NCBI GenBank assembly: GCA_041397775.1
Contig: JAWKWB010000011.1
Span: forward strand, 62,001 to 126,000
Direction of reading: 5' to 3'
DNA: 64,000 bases
Source: Ga0077555 sp041397775
GTDB lineage: Bacteria; Pseudomonadota; Alphaproteobacteria; Rhizobiales; Hyphomicrobiaceae
Numbering within the stretch: position 1 is the stretch's first letter; the number at the start of each line of letters is the position of its first letter. The translations under genes and the position numbers were made by a program. The notes under the pieces were generated by a model. It was given only the letters and a program-made list of their open reading frames with translations, was not told the origin of the DNA and ran no database searches. Of the stretch, positions 51,854 to 60,507 are shown one piece after another.

Positions 51854-51867
51854 GGCATTGTTGCAAA
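51854..51867 (+). mobile_element. Possible IS6-family terminal repeat remnant
   Basis: GGCATTGTTGCAAA matches the IS6/IS26-family end GGCACTGTTGCAAA at 13 of 14 positions. No transposase frame or second end is present, so this is at most a solo remnant and may be chance. Confidence 0.3.
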
Positions 51868-51998
51868 ACTGCCGCGGATCGCCCCTGCCCAGATATTCTT
51901 TTTTCGCACAATTCTGGCGCCAGCGGTGGTGACAGTCTTCATGGCATGACGAGGTGGTGAGGACGCGGGCACGCGGCTCGAGCCGACGCAATGCGGCG

Positions 51999-52673
51999 CT
52001 ACCGGCGGCGCCCGGTCAGCCAGACGAGCAGGATCGACAGCAGCGCGAGACCCATCATGCTCAGGGAGACCTGCATGATGGCCTTCGTCAGGCTCTCCTT
52101 GCCCAGGCTGCTGCCGGCGAGCGCTACGATCGCGTTGCTGGGCAGGTAGCCCAGGAAGGTGCCGATCAGGAATGTGCGGTGCGGCGTGGGCATGAGCCCC
52201 AGCAGCACATTCGGCACGATGCCCGGCACGGGAAGCTGTCGCGCAATGAAAATGTTGGCAATTGTCGGCTCGGCCAGCGTTCCCTGCAGGCGCTCGGTCG
52301 CTCCCGCGAGCTTGCGTTCCGCCCAGGCACGCCCGCCCCATCGGGCCAACAGGAAAGCACCATAGGAGCCCAGCACGCTCGCGATCAGCGCCACCAAGGC
52401 GCCCTCGACGAATCCAAAGAGCGTGCCGGCCAATCCGCACAGCGCCAGCCGGGGCACGCCCAGCGCGATCGCGGCCATGCTGATGGCGACGAAGGCAGCG
52501 TCGGCCAGAAGGCCATAGTCGTCGATTCGCGCCTTGAGCGACCGAATGTCCTCCATCCACGCCTTCAAAGGCGTGAAATGCAGGGCGAGAAGCGCGCCGA
52601 GAATGAAAACGGCAAGGACGAGGAGCCGGCGCGTTTCGCCGGATATGCCGGATGGATCGTGATCCCTGGACAT
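51999..52673 (-). CDS. TVP38/TMEM64 family membrane protein (VTT domain)
   Basis: The 224-residue protein has about five hydrophobic segments and the VTT/DedA-like core: LALCGLAGTLFGFVEGALVALIAS, GSYGAFLLARWGGRAWAER and FIARQLPVPGIVPNVLLGLMP. VTT proteins move phospholipids or undecaprenyl phosphate across membranes. It is 47 bases downstream of the GT2 gene, and the pair faces the ArnT-like gene, which suggests a lipid-linked sugar role. Start ATG 52673 was used; a TTG one codon earlier is ignored. Confidence 0.88.
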   Translation of the reverse strand: MSRDHDPSGISGETRRLLVLAVFILGALLALHFTPLKAWMEDIRSLKARIDDYGLLADAAFVAISMAAIALGVPRLALCGLAGTLFGFVEGALVALIASVLGSYGAFLLARWGGRAWAERKLAGATERLQGTLAEPTIANIFIARQLPVPGIVPNVLLGLMPTPHRTFLIGTFLGYLPSNAIVALAGSSLGKESLTKAIMQVSLSMMGLALLSILLVWLTGRRR

Positions 52674-52719
52674 CAAACCCGCCCCTTGCAGGATGCGCGG
52701 CCGTCGTTGCGAGGGCTCG

Positions 52720-53529
52720 TCACGCGCCGCGTCCGGGCTCGTCGGCTCGAACGTCGCCAGCGGTCAGGAGTCGCCCGGCGAGATTGGGCATGACGAGGCC
52801 TTCCGGGGCCATTTCGGCGATCGGCGGCACCTTGGTGCGCCGGCGCAGCCACGCCACGCCGATCAAGTCATAAATGCCGACCAGGGCGCGCCCCAGGTTG
52901 GTGTATTTGGATTTCCCGGCCAGCCGCGGGCGATCGTTGACCGGCACATAGGCCGTGGTGTGCCCGTAGGTCAGAAACAGCGCCGGCAGATAGCGGTGCA
53001 TGGTCGTGAAGTAGGGCAAGCGCAGGAATGCGTCGCGCCAGTAGACCTTGATGCCACAGCCGGTGTCCGGGCACTCGTCCTTCAGGATCGCGTCACGCAG
53101 CCAGTTGGCGAATCGCGATGCGAGGCGCTTGGAGCCCTCCGCCTTGCGCTCCGTGCGCACGCCGCCGACGAGGGCGGGACCGGCGCTACCGGGTTTACCC
53201 AGATGGGCCACGAGGTGTGGGATATCGGACGGGTCATTCTGGCCGTCGCCGTCCATCGTGGCGATCGCAGGGCAGGTGGCGGCGATGATTCCGGTCCGCA
53301 TGGCGGCGCTCTGGCCGCTGCGGGCGGCGTGCCGAATATAGCGCAGGCCCGCAAATTCGCCCCGTGCGATCAAGGTTTTGACCTCGGATCCCGTGGCGTC
53401 GTCGCTGCAGTCGTCGACGACCACGACCTCGCCCAGGAGTTCGGGCGGGACGACGGCATACGTCTCCTCGACCAGCCGGCCGATATTGCCGGCTTCATTC
53501 ATCGCGGGAATTACGACAGACACGCGCAT
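52720..53529 (-). CDS. Family 2 glycosyltransferase (dolichol-phosphate-mannose-synthase-like)
   Basis: The 269-residue enzyme starts MRVSVVIPAMNEAGNIGRLV with the GT-A fold. The catalytic aspartates are in VVVDDCSDDATG (DDxS) and ATMDGDGQNDPSDIPHLV (DGDGQ, DxD-like). The DTGCGIKVYWRDAFLRLP and YVPVNDRPRLAGKSKYTNLG segments match DPM1/ArnC-like enzymes that load a sugar on a polyprenyl phosphate. ATG 53529 is preferred over the longer frame. It would supply the donor for the divergent ArnT-like enzyme. Confidence 0.9.
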   Translation of the reverse strand: MRVSVVIPAMNEAGNIGRLVEETYAVVPPELLGEVVVVDDCSDDATGSEVKTLIARGEFAGLRYIRHAARSGQSAAMRTGIIAATCPAIATMDGDGQNDPSDIPHLVAHLGKPGSAGPALVGGVRTERKAEGSKRLASRFANWLRDAILKDECPDTGCGIKVYWRDAFLRLPYFTTMHRYLPALFLTYGHTTAYVPVNDRPRLAGKSKYTNLGRALVGIYDLIGVAWLRRRTKVPPIAEMAPEGLVMPNLAGRLLTAGDVRADEPGRGA

Positions 53530-53828
53530 CTGAGCGGCTCTCCGGCTGGTGAGGTGGTGCGATCCGGAACGGATGCGATGCCCGACGAGCCAACGCTGTT
53601 GCAACGCAACAGCATGGAACAGTCCAGCCCGACATTTATCCTTTTATCAGGCTTTCTCGCGGGCCCTCAACCTAGTAAACCTGCGGCAGCCTCGCACCTG
53701 CAAAAGAGCGACGGCAGCCGATGCTTCGACCACGTTCCGGCCCGCGCCCTTGCGTTTCCCGGCCACGTTCGAGCGGTCGCAGCGCAGCGGCACTTTCCGA
53801 TCGAGCCGAGGCGGAGCCGGTTTTTTCC

Positions 53829-55334
53829 ATGAGACGTCAATCGACCACCCCCTCGGTTCTCGGCGCACCGATCGCCCATGGAGCAATCCTGGCCGGAGTG
53901 CTGGCGGCGCTGCTCGCCATCCGATTGCTCGCGCTGCGCACCAACGCGACCGAATTGTTCTTCGACGAGGCGCAATACTGGACGTGGTCGCTCGAGCCGG
54001 CGTTCGGCTACTATTCGAAGCCGCCGCTGATCGGCTGGATCATCGGGCTGACGACGGGCGTGTGCGGCGACAGCCCGTTCTGTATCCGGTTGCCGTCGGC
54101 CGTAATCCATACGGCGACAGCGGGGGTCATTTATCTGACCGGGCGGCGCCATCTTTCGGCCGCGGCGGGCTTTTGGGCGGCCCTGATGTTCGCGACACTG
54201 CCGGGCGTTTCCGTGTCGGCCGGCATCATCTCGACGGATGTTCCCCTGCTTTTCTGCTGGGCGGTCGCGCTGCTCGGCTTCCTGGAGTTGCGTGCGGGAG
54301 GTGGACGAGGCGCCGCGCTGTTGCTCGGCATCGGCATCGGGTTCGGGCTCAATGCCAAATACGCGATGGCCTTCCTGCCCTTGTCCATGCTGGTGGCCGC
54401 GAGCGTCGATGGTCCCTCGCGCCGGCTCTTCGGCCGTACCGACGTGTGGGCCGGCCTGTTCCTCGCCGGCGTTCTCATCCTTCCCAACCTCGTGTGGAAC
54501 CTGACGAACGGGTTTGCCACGTTCGCGCACACTGCCGACAACGCGAAATGGGGCGGGTCGTTGCTGCATATCGGCAAAGGCCTGGAGTTCGTGGGCGCGC
54601 AATTCGGCGTCTTCGGGCCGATCCTGCTCGTGGTCCTGATCCTGACGGCCTGGCGGGCGTGGCGCGAGGGGCTGCCCGACGTCGAGAAGGTGCTGGCGTG
54701 CTTCACGCTGCCGGTGCTGCTGTTGATCACGGCGCAAGGGTTCGTATCGCGTGCGCATGCCAACTGGGCGGCAACGGCCTACGTGGCGGGCAGCCTGCTG
54801 GTCGCCTCCGAGCTGCTGCGGCATGCCGGCCGACGCTGGCTCGCGGCTTCGCTGGTCGTGAACCTGACCGTCCTGGCGGCGGTGATCGCCGGGACGAGTG
54901 CGGCGGGGCGCGTGCGCTTGCCGTTCGTGGGCGATCCCCTGCACCGGATGCTGGGCTGGGCGGGTATTGCCGACGCCACCCGCCAGAAGCTCGCGGAAGC
55001 CCGGGCAGCGGGCACGCCCATCGCCTCGGTGGTGACGACCGACCGGTCGCTGACGGCCGAGCTGCTCTACTACATGCGCGGGGAGCCGACGCCGGTGCTG
55101 GCGTTGCGAAACGATCCCGGCCGGCCCCATGACCACTACGAACTGACCCGTGCGTTCACGGGGCAGGCGCACGAGCCGGCGCTGCTCGTCAGCCACGTCG
55201 ATGTCGTGGCGCAGAAAAAGCTGGCAGGAAAATTCAAGCGACTACAGCCACTTGGCACGCGCGACGTCGCCGCCGGATCGTTCCATACGCGGCGCATCCA
55301 CTTCTACCTGCTTTCCGGATACGTCCACAGGTAG
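53829..55334 (+). CDS. Family 39 glycosyltransferase (ArnT/PMT-like)
   Basis: The 501-residue membrane protein has about ten to twelve helices. The first loop has the acidic pair of ArnT/PMT enzymes (TELFFDEAQYWTWSLEPAFGYYSKPPLIGW). It transfers a sugar from a polyprenyl-phosphate donor to lipid A or another acceptor. Start ATG 53829 was chosen because the sequence upstream is not hydrophobic and the family begins there. Divergent from the GT2 gene by about 300 bases. Confidence 0.9.
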   Translation: MRRQSTTPSVLGAPIAHGAILAGVLAALLAIRLLALRTNATELFFDEAQYWTWSLEPAFGYYSKPPLIGWIIGLTTGVCGDSPFCIRLPSAVIHTATAGVIYLTGRRHLSAAAGFWAALMFATLPGVSVSAGIISTDVPLLFCWAVALLGFLELRAGGGRGAALLLGIGIGFGLNAKYAMAFLPLSMLVAASVDGPSRRLFGRTDVWAGLFLAGVLILPNLVWNLTNGFATFAHTADNAKWGGSLLHIGKGLEFVGAQFGVFGPILLVVLILTAWRAWREGLPDVEKVLACFTLPVLLLITAQGFVSRAHANWAATAYVAGSLLVASELLRHAGRRWLAASLVVNLTVLAAVIAGTSAAGRVRLPFVGDPLHRMLGWAGIADATRQKLAEARAAGTPIASVVTTDRSLTAELLYYMRGEPTPVLALRNDPGRPHDHYELTRAFTGQAHEPALLVSHVDVVAQKKLAGKFKRLQPLGTRDVAAGSFHTRRIHFYLLSGYVHR

Positions 55335-55360
55335 CAAGCCACAAGAAGGACAGGAGATCC

Positions 55361-56140
55361 ATGATGCTGAAGGGACGCAATGCCGTCGTGACCGGCTCGA
55401 CATCGGGCATCGGCCACGCCGTCGCCGTGGCGATGGCCAAGGCCGGCGCCAACGTGGTGGTGAACGGGCTGGGAACGGAGGCCGAAAATGCCGAAGCCCT
55501 CGCGGAGGTCGCGGCCGCCGGCAGCAAAGTCCGCTTCGATGCGGCGAACATGACGAAGGCCGACGAAATCGCCGGCATGGTTCAGCGGACCGAGACGGAA
55601 TGGGGCTCCGTCGACATCGTCGTGAACAATGCGGGCATCCAGCACGTCTCGCCGGTGGAGGAGTTCCCGATCGAGAAGTGGGACCAGATCATCGCGATCA
55701 ACCTCTCGTCGTCCTTCCATACGATCCGCGCCGCCGTGCCCGGCATGAAGGCGCGCCAGTGGGGGCGGATCGTCAACATCTGCTCGGCGCACTCGCTGGT
55801 CGCATCGCCGTTCAAATCGGCCTATGTCGCCGCCAAGCACGGGCTTGCCGGCCTGACGAAGACGGTGGCACTCGAACTTGCGGAAAGCGGCATCACCTGC
55901 AATGCCATTTCGCCCGGATTCGTGTGGACGCCCCTGGTCGAGCGGCAGCTTCCCGATCTGGCCCGCAGCAAGGGCGTCTCGATCGAAGAGGCGAAGCGCT
56001 ACGTGATCAATGCCCAGCCGAACAAGCGCTTCATCACCACCGACGAGATCGGCGATCTGGCGGTTTTCCTGTCGAGCGAGGCGGCGAAGTCGATCACGGG
56101 CAGCAACTACTCGATCGACGGCGGCTGGACCGCGCAATGA
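55361..56140 (+). CDS. bdhA: 3-hydroxybutyrate dehydrogenase (SDR)
   Basis: The 259-residue SDR oxidises 3-hydroxybutyrate to acetoacetate with NAD. The nucleotide motif TGSTSGIGHAVA and the catalytic YVAAKHG (Tyr-x-x-x-Lys) are intact. Segment ISPGFVWTPLVERQLPDLA followed by NAQPNKRF is specific for BdhA. AGGAG precedes the start. The enzyme links polyhydroxybutyrate turnover to acetyl-CoA. A hairpin follows the stop. Confidence 0.94.
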   Translation: MMLKGRNAVVTGSTSGIGHAVAVAMAKAGANVVVNGLGTEAENAEALAEVAAAGSKVRFDAANMTKADEIAGMVQRTETEWGSVDIVVNNAGIQHVSPVEEFPIEKWDQIIAINLSSSFHTIRAAVPGMKARQWGRIVNICSAHSLVASPFKSAYVAAKHGLAGLTKTVALELAESGITCNAISPGFVWTPLVERQLPDLARSKGVSIEEAKRYVINAQPNKRFITTDEIGDLAVFLSSEAAKSITGSNYSIDGGWTAQ

Positions 56141-56151
56141 TGTAAAGCAGC

Positions 56152-56178
56152 AGGCCGGCGCAGTTCGCGTGCCGGCCT
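56152..56178. terminator. Stem-loop after bdhA
   Basis: AGGCCGGC (56152-56159) and GCCGGCCT (56171-56178) form an 8-bp stem 12 bases after the bdhA stop. No clear U-run follows. It also faces the small minus-strand gene ending at 56185. Confidence 0.55.
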
Positions 56179-56184
56179 TCGCCC

Positions 56185-56394
56185 TCAATGGGGCTGAACG
56201 ATCGCCGCCGTGGGAATTCTGTCCGATGCGGTGCCGCTGCGTGTCGTAGGTGAACTGCCTGACGCAAGCAGCAACGCGACGAGAGCGGCAAGGGTCAACA
56301 ACGCCGCCGCCGCGATCTCGCGCCTCACGACGCGATACCATGGCGGAAGCCACCGTTCAAACCTGCCCAGCTCTGTGCGACCGTGTGTCTGCAT
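56185..56394 (-). CDS. Small single-helix membrane protein, hypothetical
   Basis: A 69-residue frame has an amphipathic start (GRFERWLPPWYRVVRREI), one hydrophobic helix (AAAALLTLAALVALLLASG) and a polar tail. The composition supports a real membrane peptide, but GGGGGG directly abuts the ATG, which is too close for a normal ribosome-binding site, so the start is uncertain. No family is recognised. Confidence 0.4.
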   Translation of the reverse strand: MQTHGRTELGRFERWLPPWYRVVRREIAAAALLTLAALVALLLASGSSPTTRSGTASDRIPTAAIVQPH

Positions 56395-56488
56395 CCCCCC
56401 AGTTAAGAGACGCAGGTCGTCCCGATCCAGGGCGCTCTTGGCCGCGCGACACTACAACACAGATCGGGAATAGGCGGCAAAACCGCCT

Positions 56489-56665
56489 TCACATGCCGCG
56501 CAGCGAGCAGCCCAGCACCAGCAAAATATGGGCGAAGAGGAGCACGAAGAATTCGTGACCGCTGATCAACGGGATTGCGGCGCCGAAGAATTTGGCGATC
56601 ACCGCAATCACGACAAGGACGACCGAAAGGGTGAACGTCAGGATTCCGGGAGGCTTAAGTCCCAT
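56489..56665 (-). CDS. Small two-helix membrane protein, hypothetical
   Basis: A 58-residue protein starts MGLKPPGILTFTLSVVLVVI and has two hydrophobic helices (LTFTLSVVLVVIAVIAKFFG and FFVLLFAHILLVLGC). GGAGAG lies five bases upstream of ATG 56665, which is why that start was preferred to 56758. Similar short proteins starting MGLKPPG are known in Hyphomicrobiales without a function. Confidence 0.65.
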   Translation of the reverse strand: MGLKPPGILTFTLSVVLVVIAVIAKFFGAAIPLISGHEFFVLLFAHILLVLGCSLRGM

Positions 56666-56780
56666 GATGCGCTCTCCAAGCAAGCTGCGCGCAGCCGCGC
56701 GATTCGTCTCTCCTCCTCGATAGATCACCCCAAGGCGCGAGGCCACAGGCCCGGCCACTCAAGCTGTTAGCAAGTCCCGT

Positions 56781-58625
56781 TCAGCTCTTGGAGCCGCTCG
56801 ACGTGACGATGATCCTTGGCCGGCGCCCACGGATCAATCGCCACAAAAGCGCCAGGATCGCCAGCGCCAGGACGCCCAGCACGCCAATCGCTACGGGATA
56901 GCGCACCCAGATCAGACCGGGGCTGATCCTGCCGGCGCGCACCAGGGTGACGTCCTCGTAGAACGTGACGAAATCGAACACCGCGTCGGGCCGCAGCAGC
57001 ACGCCGAGCGCTGCCGACTGGTCCTTGCTGGCGAGCACCGCCTCGCGCGCGCCCGAAACCGACAAGGCCACGAGCTTGGCTGGATGATCGGATACGGCCG
57101 TCATCAGGCGCACACGCGCCTGCGGCTCCAGCTTGGTGAGATAGCCGGCCAGCACGTTGAGGTCTGCCTCGCCGAACGTACGGGCGAGCGCGCGCAGCTT
57201 GCCGGGCTCCATCTCCAGCAAGGGATTGCGCACCGTGGGGGCCAGGGCCGCGACCCGCGAAATGGCGAGTGCGTCGTCCAAGGCGAGCACGCGGGCGAGG
57301 CTGGCGCGACTGAGGTCCTTCGGGCTGGCGCGCCGGTGGATCTCGTACTTGACAACCTTCGGCATCAGGTCGCCGGCAAGTGCCCGCCATTGGAAGGCCG
57401 GTTCCAGGGCGCGCATGTCGCGAGCGATGCCGAAGGCGTCCTCGTCCATCGCGACAACGGCTTCGCGCAGCGTGCCGTTGCCCAGACGTGCGAGAATTGC
57501 TGGCTGTCCCTCCGTTGCGAGGACGAGGGCGACAACCTCGTCCAGGCGCCCAAGACGGGTCGGCGCGACCGTATCGAGGAAGCTGCGAAAACCGTCGTTC
57601 TGCTCGGCCAGCTCGAGTACCTTGGCGTGGGCGTTGCGAAACTCGCGCCAGATCTCGACCACGCGCTCGGCTGATTTCGCACCGATATCTTTCACATGCT
57701 CGTTGATCTGCTCGCCCAGCGCCTTGGCAAGCTCGTCCTCGACCTTGTCGCGCGTCGCGGGGGATTTCATTTCCGTGGCGATGATGGGCAGCACGCCGTG
57801 GCGCAGCTCCCACACGTCCTTGGCGATCAGCACGACACCGACGCCCCCGGCGACGACGGCGACGAGCCGACCCAAGACGGCACCGATCAGCCGTTGGCCG
57901 ATGCGCGTCGCGAGGTTGGCGAGCTGGCGGCGGACGATGAGGATTACGGCGCCCGTCAAACCCTCCCTGCCTTCCAGCAAGACCTGACCGCTGGACACGC
58001 TGGCCGCCGCCTTGCCGGGCTCGAGCAGGAATTCGCGTCCGGCATCGCGGGCGATAGTCGCGGCCACGGTGGCGCCGTAGCGCGGACCGAGGAACGCCTT
58101 GAGGCATTGCGTCGCCGGCTCGGCCGTATCGGCCGTGGTCAGCTCGATGCGCTTGCCGACCTCGCGGCCGACGGCTGTGGCCAACCGCTCGATGGCGCGC
58201 TTCATTTCGTCGGAGCGATAGACCCGCTCGGCCGCGGACGTGGCGAGCTGCTTGGCCGTCTCCTTGGAGGCCAGCGAGGTGATCAGCTCGGTCCAGCTCG
58301 TTTCGCCGCGCAGTTCGTCGATGGCTGCGTCGACGCGGCGGGCCATGACGTCGTCGAGGCTTCCCTTGCGCCATTCCTCGTCGACGATGGCGCGATAGTC
58401 GGTGCCTGCCAGCCCACGCTGCAAGGCAGCGATCGTCACGGTCTCGATGGCAGCGCGAAAGCCGGCTTCGTCACGCGACTGGCACGCCTCGTACTCGGCA
58501 CGGGTGATCTGCCGCGCGCCGCCTCCTTGGGCGGCCAGCGGGGCGGCAAGTATCGGCGCCAGCAAGCTGAGAACAGCGATGCCGGTCACGGACTTGCGCA
58601 ACAGCCTGTGCGGAAGACGGAGCAA
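56781..58625 (-). CDS. Large unrecognised exported membrane protein
   Basis: A 614-residue protein starts at TTG 58625: AGAGG lies about six bases upstream, and the first residues, LLRLPHRLLRKSVTGIAVLSLLAP, form a signal peptide ending near AAPLAAQ. The longer frame to 58826 is not credible. A central hydrophobic hairpin (residues about 200-270, AVLGRLVAVVAGGVGVVLIAKD) and a C-terminal helix (VAIGVLGVLALAILALLWR) are present. The rest is helical and charged. No family was recognised; it could be a periplasmic scaffold. It stands alone between small membrane genes and the methyltransferase gene. Confidence 0.7.
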   Translation of the reverse strand: MLRLPHRLLRKSVTGIAVLSLLAPILAAPLAAQGGGARQITRAEYEACQSRDEAGFRAAIETVTIAALQRGLAGTDYRAIVDEEWRKGSLDDVMARRVDAAIDELRGETSWTELITSLASKETAKQLATSAAERVYRSDEMKRAIERLATAVGREVGKRIELTTADTAEPATQCLKAFLGPRYGATVAATIARDAGREFLLEPGKAAASVSSGQVLLEGREGLTGAVILIVRRQLANLATRIGQRLIGAVLGRLVAVVAGGVGVVLIAKDVWELRHGVLPIIATEMKSPATRDKVEDELAKALGEQINEHVKDIGAKSAERVVEIWREFRNAHAKVLELAEQNDGFRSFLDTVAPTRLGRLDEVVALVLATEGQPAILARLGNGTLREAVVAMDEDAFGIARDMRALEPAFQWRALAGDLMPKVVKYEIHRRASPKDLSRASLARVLALDDALAISRVAALAPTVRNPLLEMEPGKLRALARTFGEADLNVLAGYLTKLEPQARVRLMTAVSDHPAKLVALSVSGAREAVLASKDQSAALGVLLRPDAVFDFVTFYEDVTLVRAGRISPGLIWVRYPVAIGVLGVLALAILALLWRLIRGRRPRIIVTSSGSKS

Positions 58626-58761
58626 ATCCCACCTCTTGTGCCAACGGTCGCGTGCGAGGCTTGCGGCCCAATGCCTCGTCGTACGCGCCCCGGTTGTCGA
58701 CTTGAAGAGCACTGTACTGCAATTCCGGTGCAATGTTGGCGAGCGGGCGACAGGACGCAAC

Positions 58762-59535
58762 TCAGCGGTGCATGGTCGCGTCGATGCGGTCGTCCGGCGT
58801 GCGGCGATCGGATGCGAATGCGGCATTTCTGCTCGGCACCAGCTTGGGCGCGATGCGCGCAGGCGAGCCCTTGATCAGCGGCGCCGCCAGATCCTTGCGC
58901 GCCTCCATCAGGATGACACCGCCAAAGAGCGGCGAAATCCGCCGACCGATCCGCTCCCAGGTCATTCCCGAACGGACGACGAGACGGCGATCGATGGGCG
59001 GCATATGCAGCGCCGTCGTCGTCGCCACCGGCGTCAGCAGCGCCTCGGCCAGGAGACGATGCAGTTGCCCCGTGCTGAACGGCTGCCCGTTGCCGAAGGG
59101 CGTCGTGTCGAGTCGTGCCCAGACGCCGCGCCTGTTCGGGACGACGATGAGCAGATGCCCTTCCGGCTTCAGCACGCGCCAGATCTCGCGCAGCAGTGGC
59201 CGCACCGTGCCGCACGCTTCAAGTGCATGCACGAGCAGCAAATGATCGACGGAGTTGTCCGGCAGCGGCAAATGCAGTTCGTCGACGAGAACCGAGGCGA
59301 CAGGTCCCGCCTGGGGCCACACCAACGCCCCTTGCGCATAGGGCATGAGGGCGATGACACGCCGTGCTTCGCCGCGAAACGAGCCGAGATAGGGTGTCGC
59401 GAACCCCAGGCCCACCAGCGTCGCGCCATCGACCCGCCCCCAAATGGCACGGACACGGTTGGTCAGCAGCCGGCGAACCAGCGCGCCGATCGGCCGCGCA
59501 TAGAAGTCCATCAGGTCGGTAACGTCTGGCTGCAT
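58762..59535 (-). CDS. Class I SAM-dependent methyltransferase
   Basis: A 257-residue protein of the Methyltransf_11 type: VDELHLPLPDNSVDHLLLVHALE (motif IV-like) and EIWRVLKPEGHLLIVVPNRRG (motif VI-like). The SAM-binding GxGxG segment is degenerate (LVGLGFATPYLGSF). The C-terminal 70 residues are basic. Divergent from gloB by 140 bases. This methyltransferase/gloB pair recurs in alphaproteobacteria, so a link to methylglyoxal metabolism is possible but unproven. Confidence 0.85.
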   Translation of the reverse strand: MQPDVTDLMDFYARPIGALVRRLLTNRVRAIWGRVDGATLVGLGFATPYLGSFRGEARRVIALMPYAQGALVWPQAGPVASVLVDELHLPLPDNSVDHLLLVHALEACGTVRPLLREIWRVLKPEGHLLIVVPNRRGVWARLDTTPFGNGQPFSTGQLHRLLAEALLTPVATTTALHMPPIDRRLVVRSGMTWERIGRRISPLFGGVILMEARKDLAAPLIKGSPARIAPKLVPSRNAAFASDRRTPDDRIDATMHR

Positions 59536-59675
59536 CCTGCCGTTCCACTATGCCGCGCATCCTTGCCGCCCCTACCGGACCAGAAATGGATACTGGGACA
59601 GTCGGTTGCAAATGATGTGACGGCTGGTATGTTGCCGAAAACCCATCAGACCCGACCATACAAGGTTGCCCAAGC

Positions 59676-60446
59676 ATGCCGAAGCTCGAATTCCATCAAT
59701 TTCTCTGCCTCAAGGACAATTACGGCGTGCTGGTCCATGATCCGGCAACCCAGCAGACGGCCTCGATCGATGCACCGGAGGCCGATGCCGTACGGCGCGC
59801 GTTGGCGGAAAAGGGATGGAAGCTGACGCACATCCTGGTCACCCACCATCACGCCGATCACACCCAGGGCATCGCGCCGCTGAAGGCTGAGACGGGCTGC
59901 ACGGTCATCGGACCCAAGGGGGAAGGGGGCAAGATCGCCGGCCTCGATCAGACCGTCGGCGGCGGCGACACGTTCACATTCGCGGGCGTCGAAGTTCGCG
60001 TCATCGACACGCCAGGCCATACGGCCGGACACATCACGCTCTGGATGCCGTCCGAGAACGTGGCGTTCGCCGGCGACACGCTGTTCGCGGCGGGTTGTGG
60101 ACGGGTCATCGAAGGCACGATGCAGCAGATGTGGGACTCGCTCGAGAAGGTGGCGAAGCTGCCTGCGGAGACGACCGTCTACTGCGGCCACGAGTACACG
60201 CTGTCCAACATCAAGTTCGCCCTGACCATCGAGCCCGACAATGCCGCGCTCGTGGCGCGGGCGAAAGACGTCGAGACGTTGGTGGCAGCGGGCACGCCGA
60301 CGTTGCCGACCACCATTGCGGTCGAGCTGGAGACCAACCCGTTCCTGCGGCCCCAGGTGGCGGCTATTCGCAAGCGGCTAGGCATGGAAAAGGCGGCTGA
60401 CTGGGAAGTCTTCGCCGAGATCCGCGAGCGCAAGAACCGCAGCTGA
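59676..60446 (+). CDS. gloB: Hydroxyacylglutathione hydrolase (glyoxalase II)
   Basis: The 256-residue metallo-beta-lactamase-fold enzyme splits S-lactoylglutathione to lactate and glutathione. The metal motif THHHADHT (His57, His59, Asp61, His62) is intact, with TPGHTAGHI and YCGHEYTLSNIKFA, typical of GloB. The length is normal. It diverges from the methyltransferase and is followed by the LLM oxidoreductase gene 61 bases later. Confidence 0.96.
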   Translation: MPKLEFHQFLCLKDNYGVLVHDPATQQTASIDAPEADAVRRALAEKGWKLTHILVTHHHADHTQGIAPLKAETGCTVIGPKGEGGKIAGLDQTVGGGDTFTFAGVEVRVIDTPGHTAGHITLWMPSENVAFAGDTLFAAGCGRVIEGTMQQMWDSLEKVAKLPAETTVYCGHEYTLSNIKFALTIEPDNAALVARAKDVETLVAAGTPTLPTTIAVELETNPFLRPQVAAIRKRLGMEKAADWEVFAEIRERKNRS

Positions 60447-60507
60447 GCCCGGGCCCGCCGGATCAGGTGTAACAACACGATACCTCACGTCCTGGAGACA
60501 ACGACCC

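Larger units (their letters stand above)
51257..51998. other. Long divergent/upstream intergenic region of nrdJ
   Basis: These 742 bp have no convincing gene. The part next to nrdJ holds two strong hairpins (51368-51421) on the minus strand. ATACGAAAT occurs twice (51309-51317 and 51479-51487). At 51854 GGCATTGTTGCAAA resembles the end of an IS6-family element. Small frames here have no homology pattern. Confidence 0.6.

Noticed and set aside
51480..51990. Small frames in the nrdJ upstream region as genes or a transposase fragment
   Set aside because: None has recognisable transposase motifs, a ribosome-binding site or a consistent composition.
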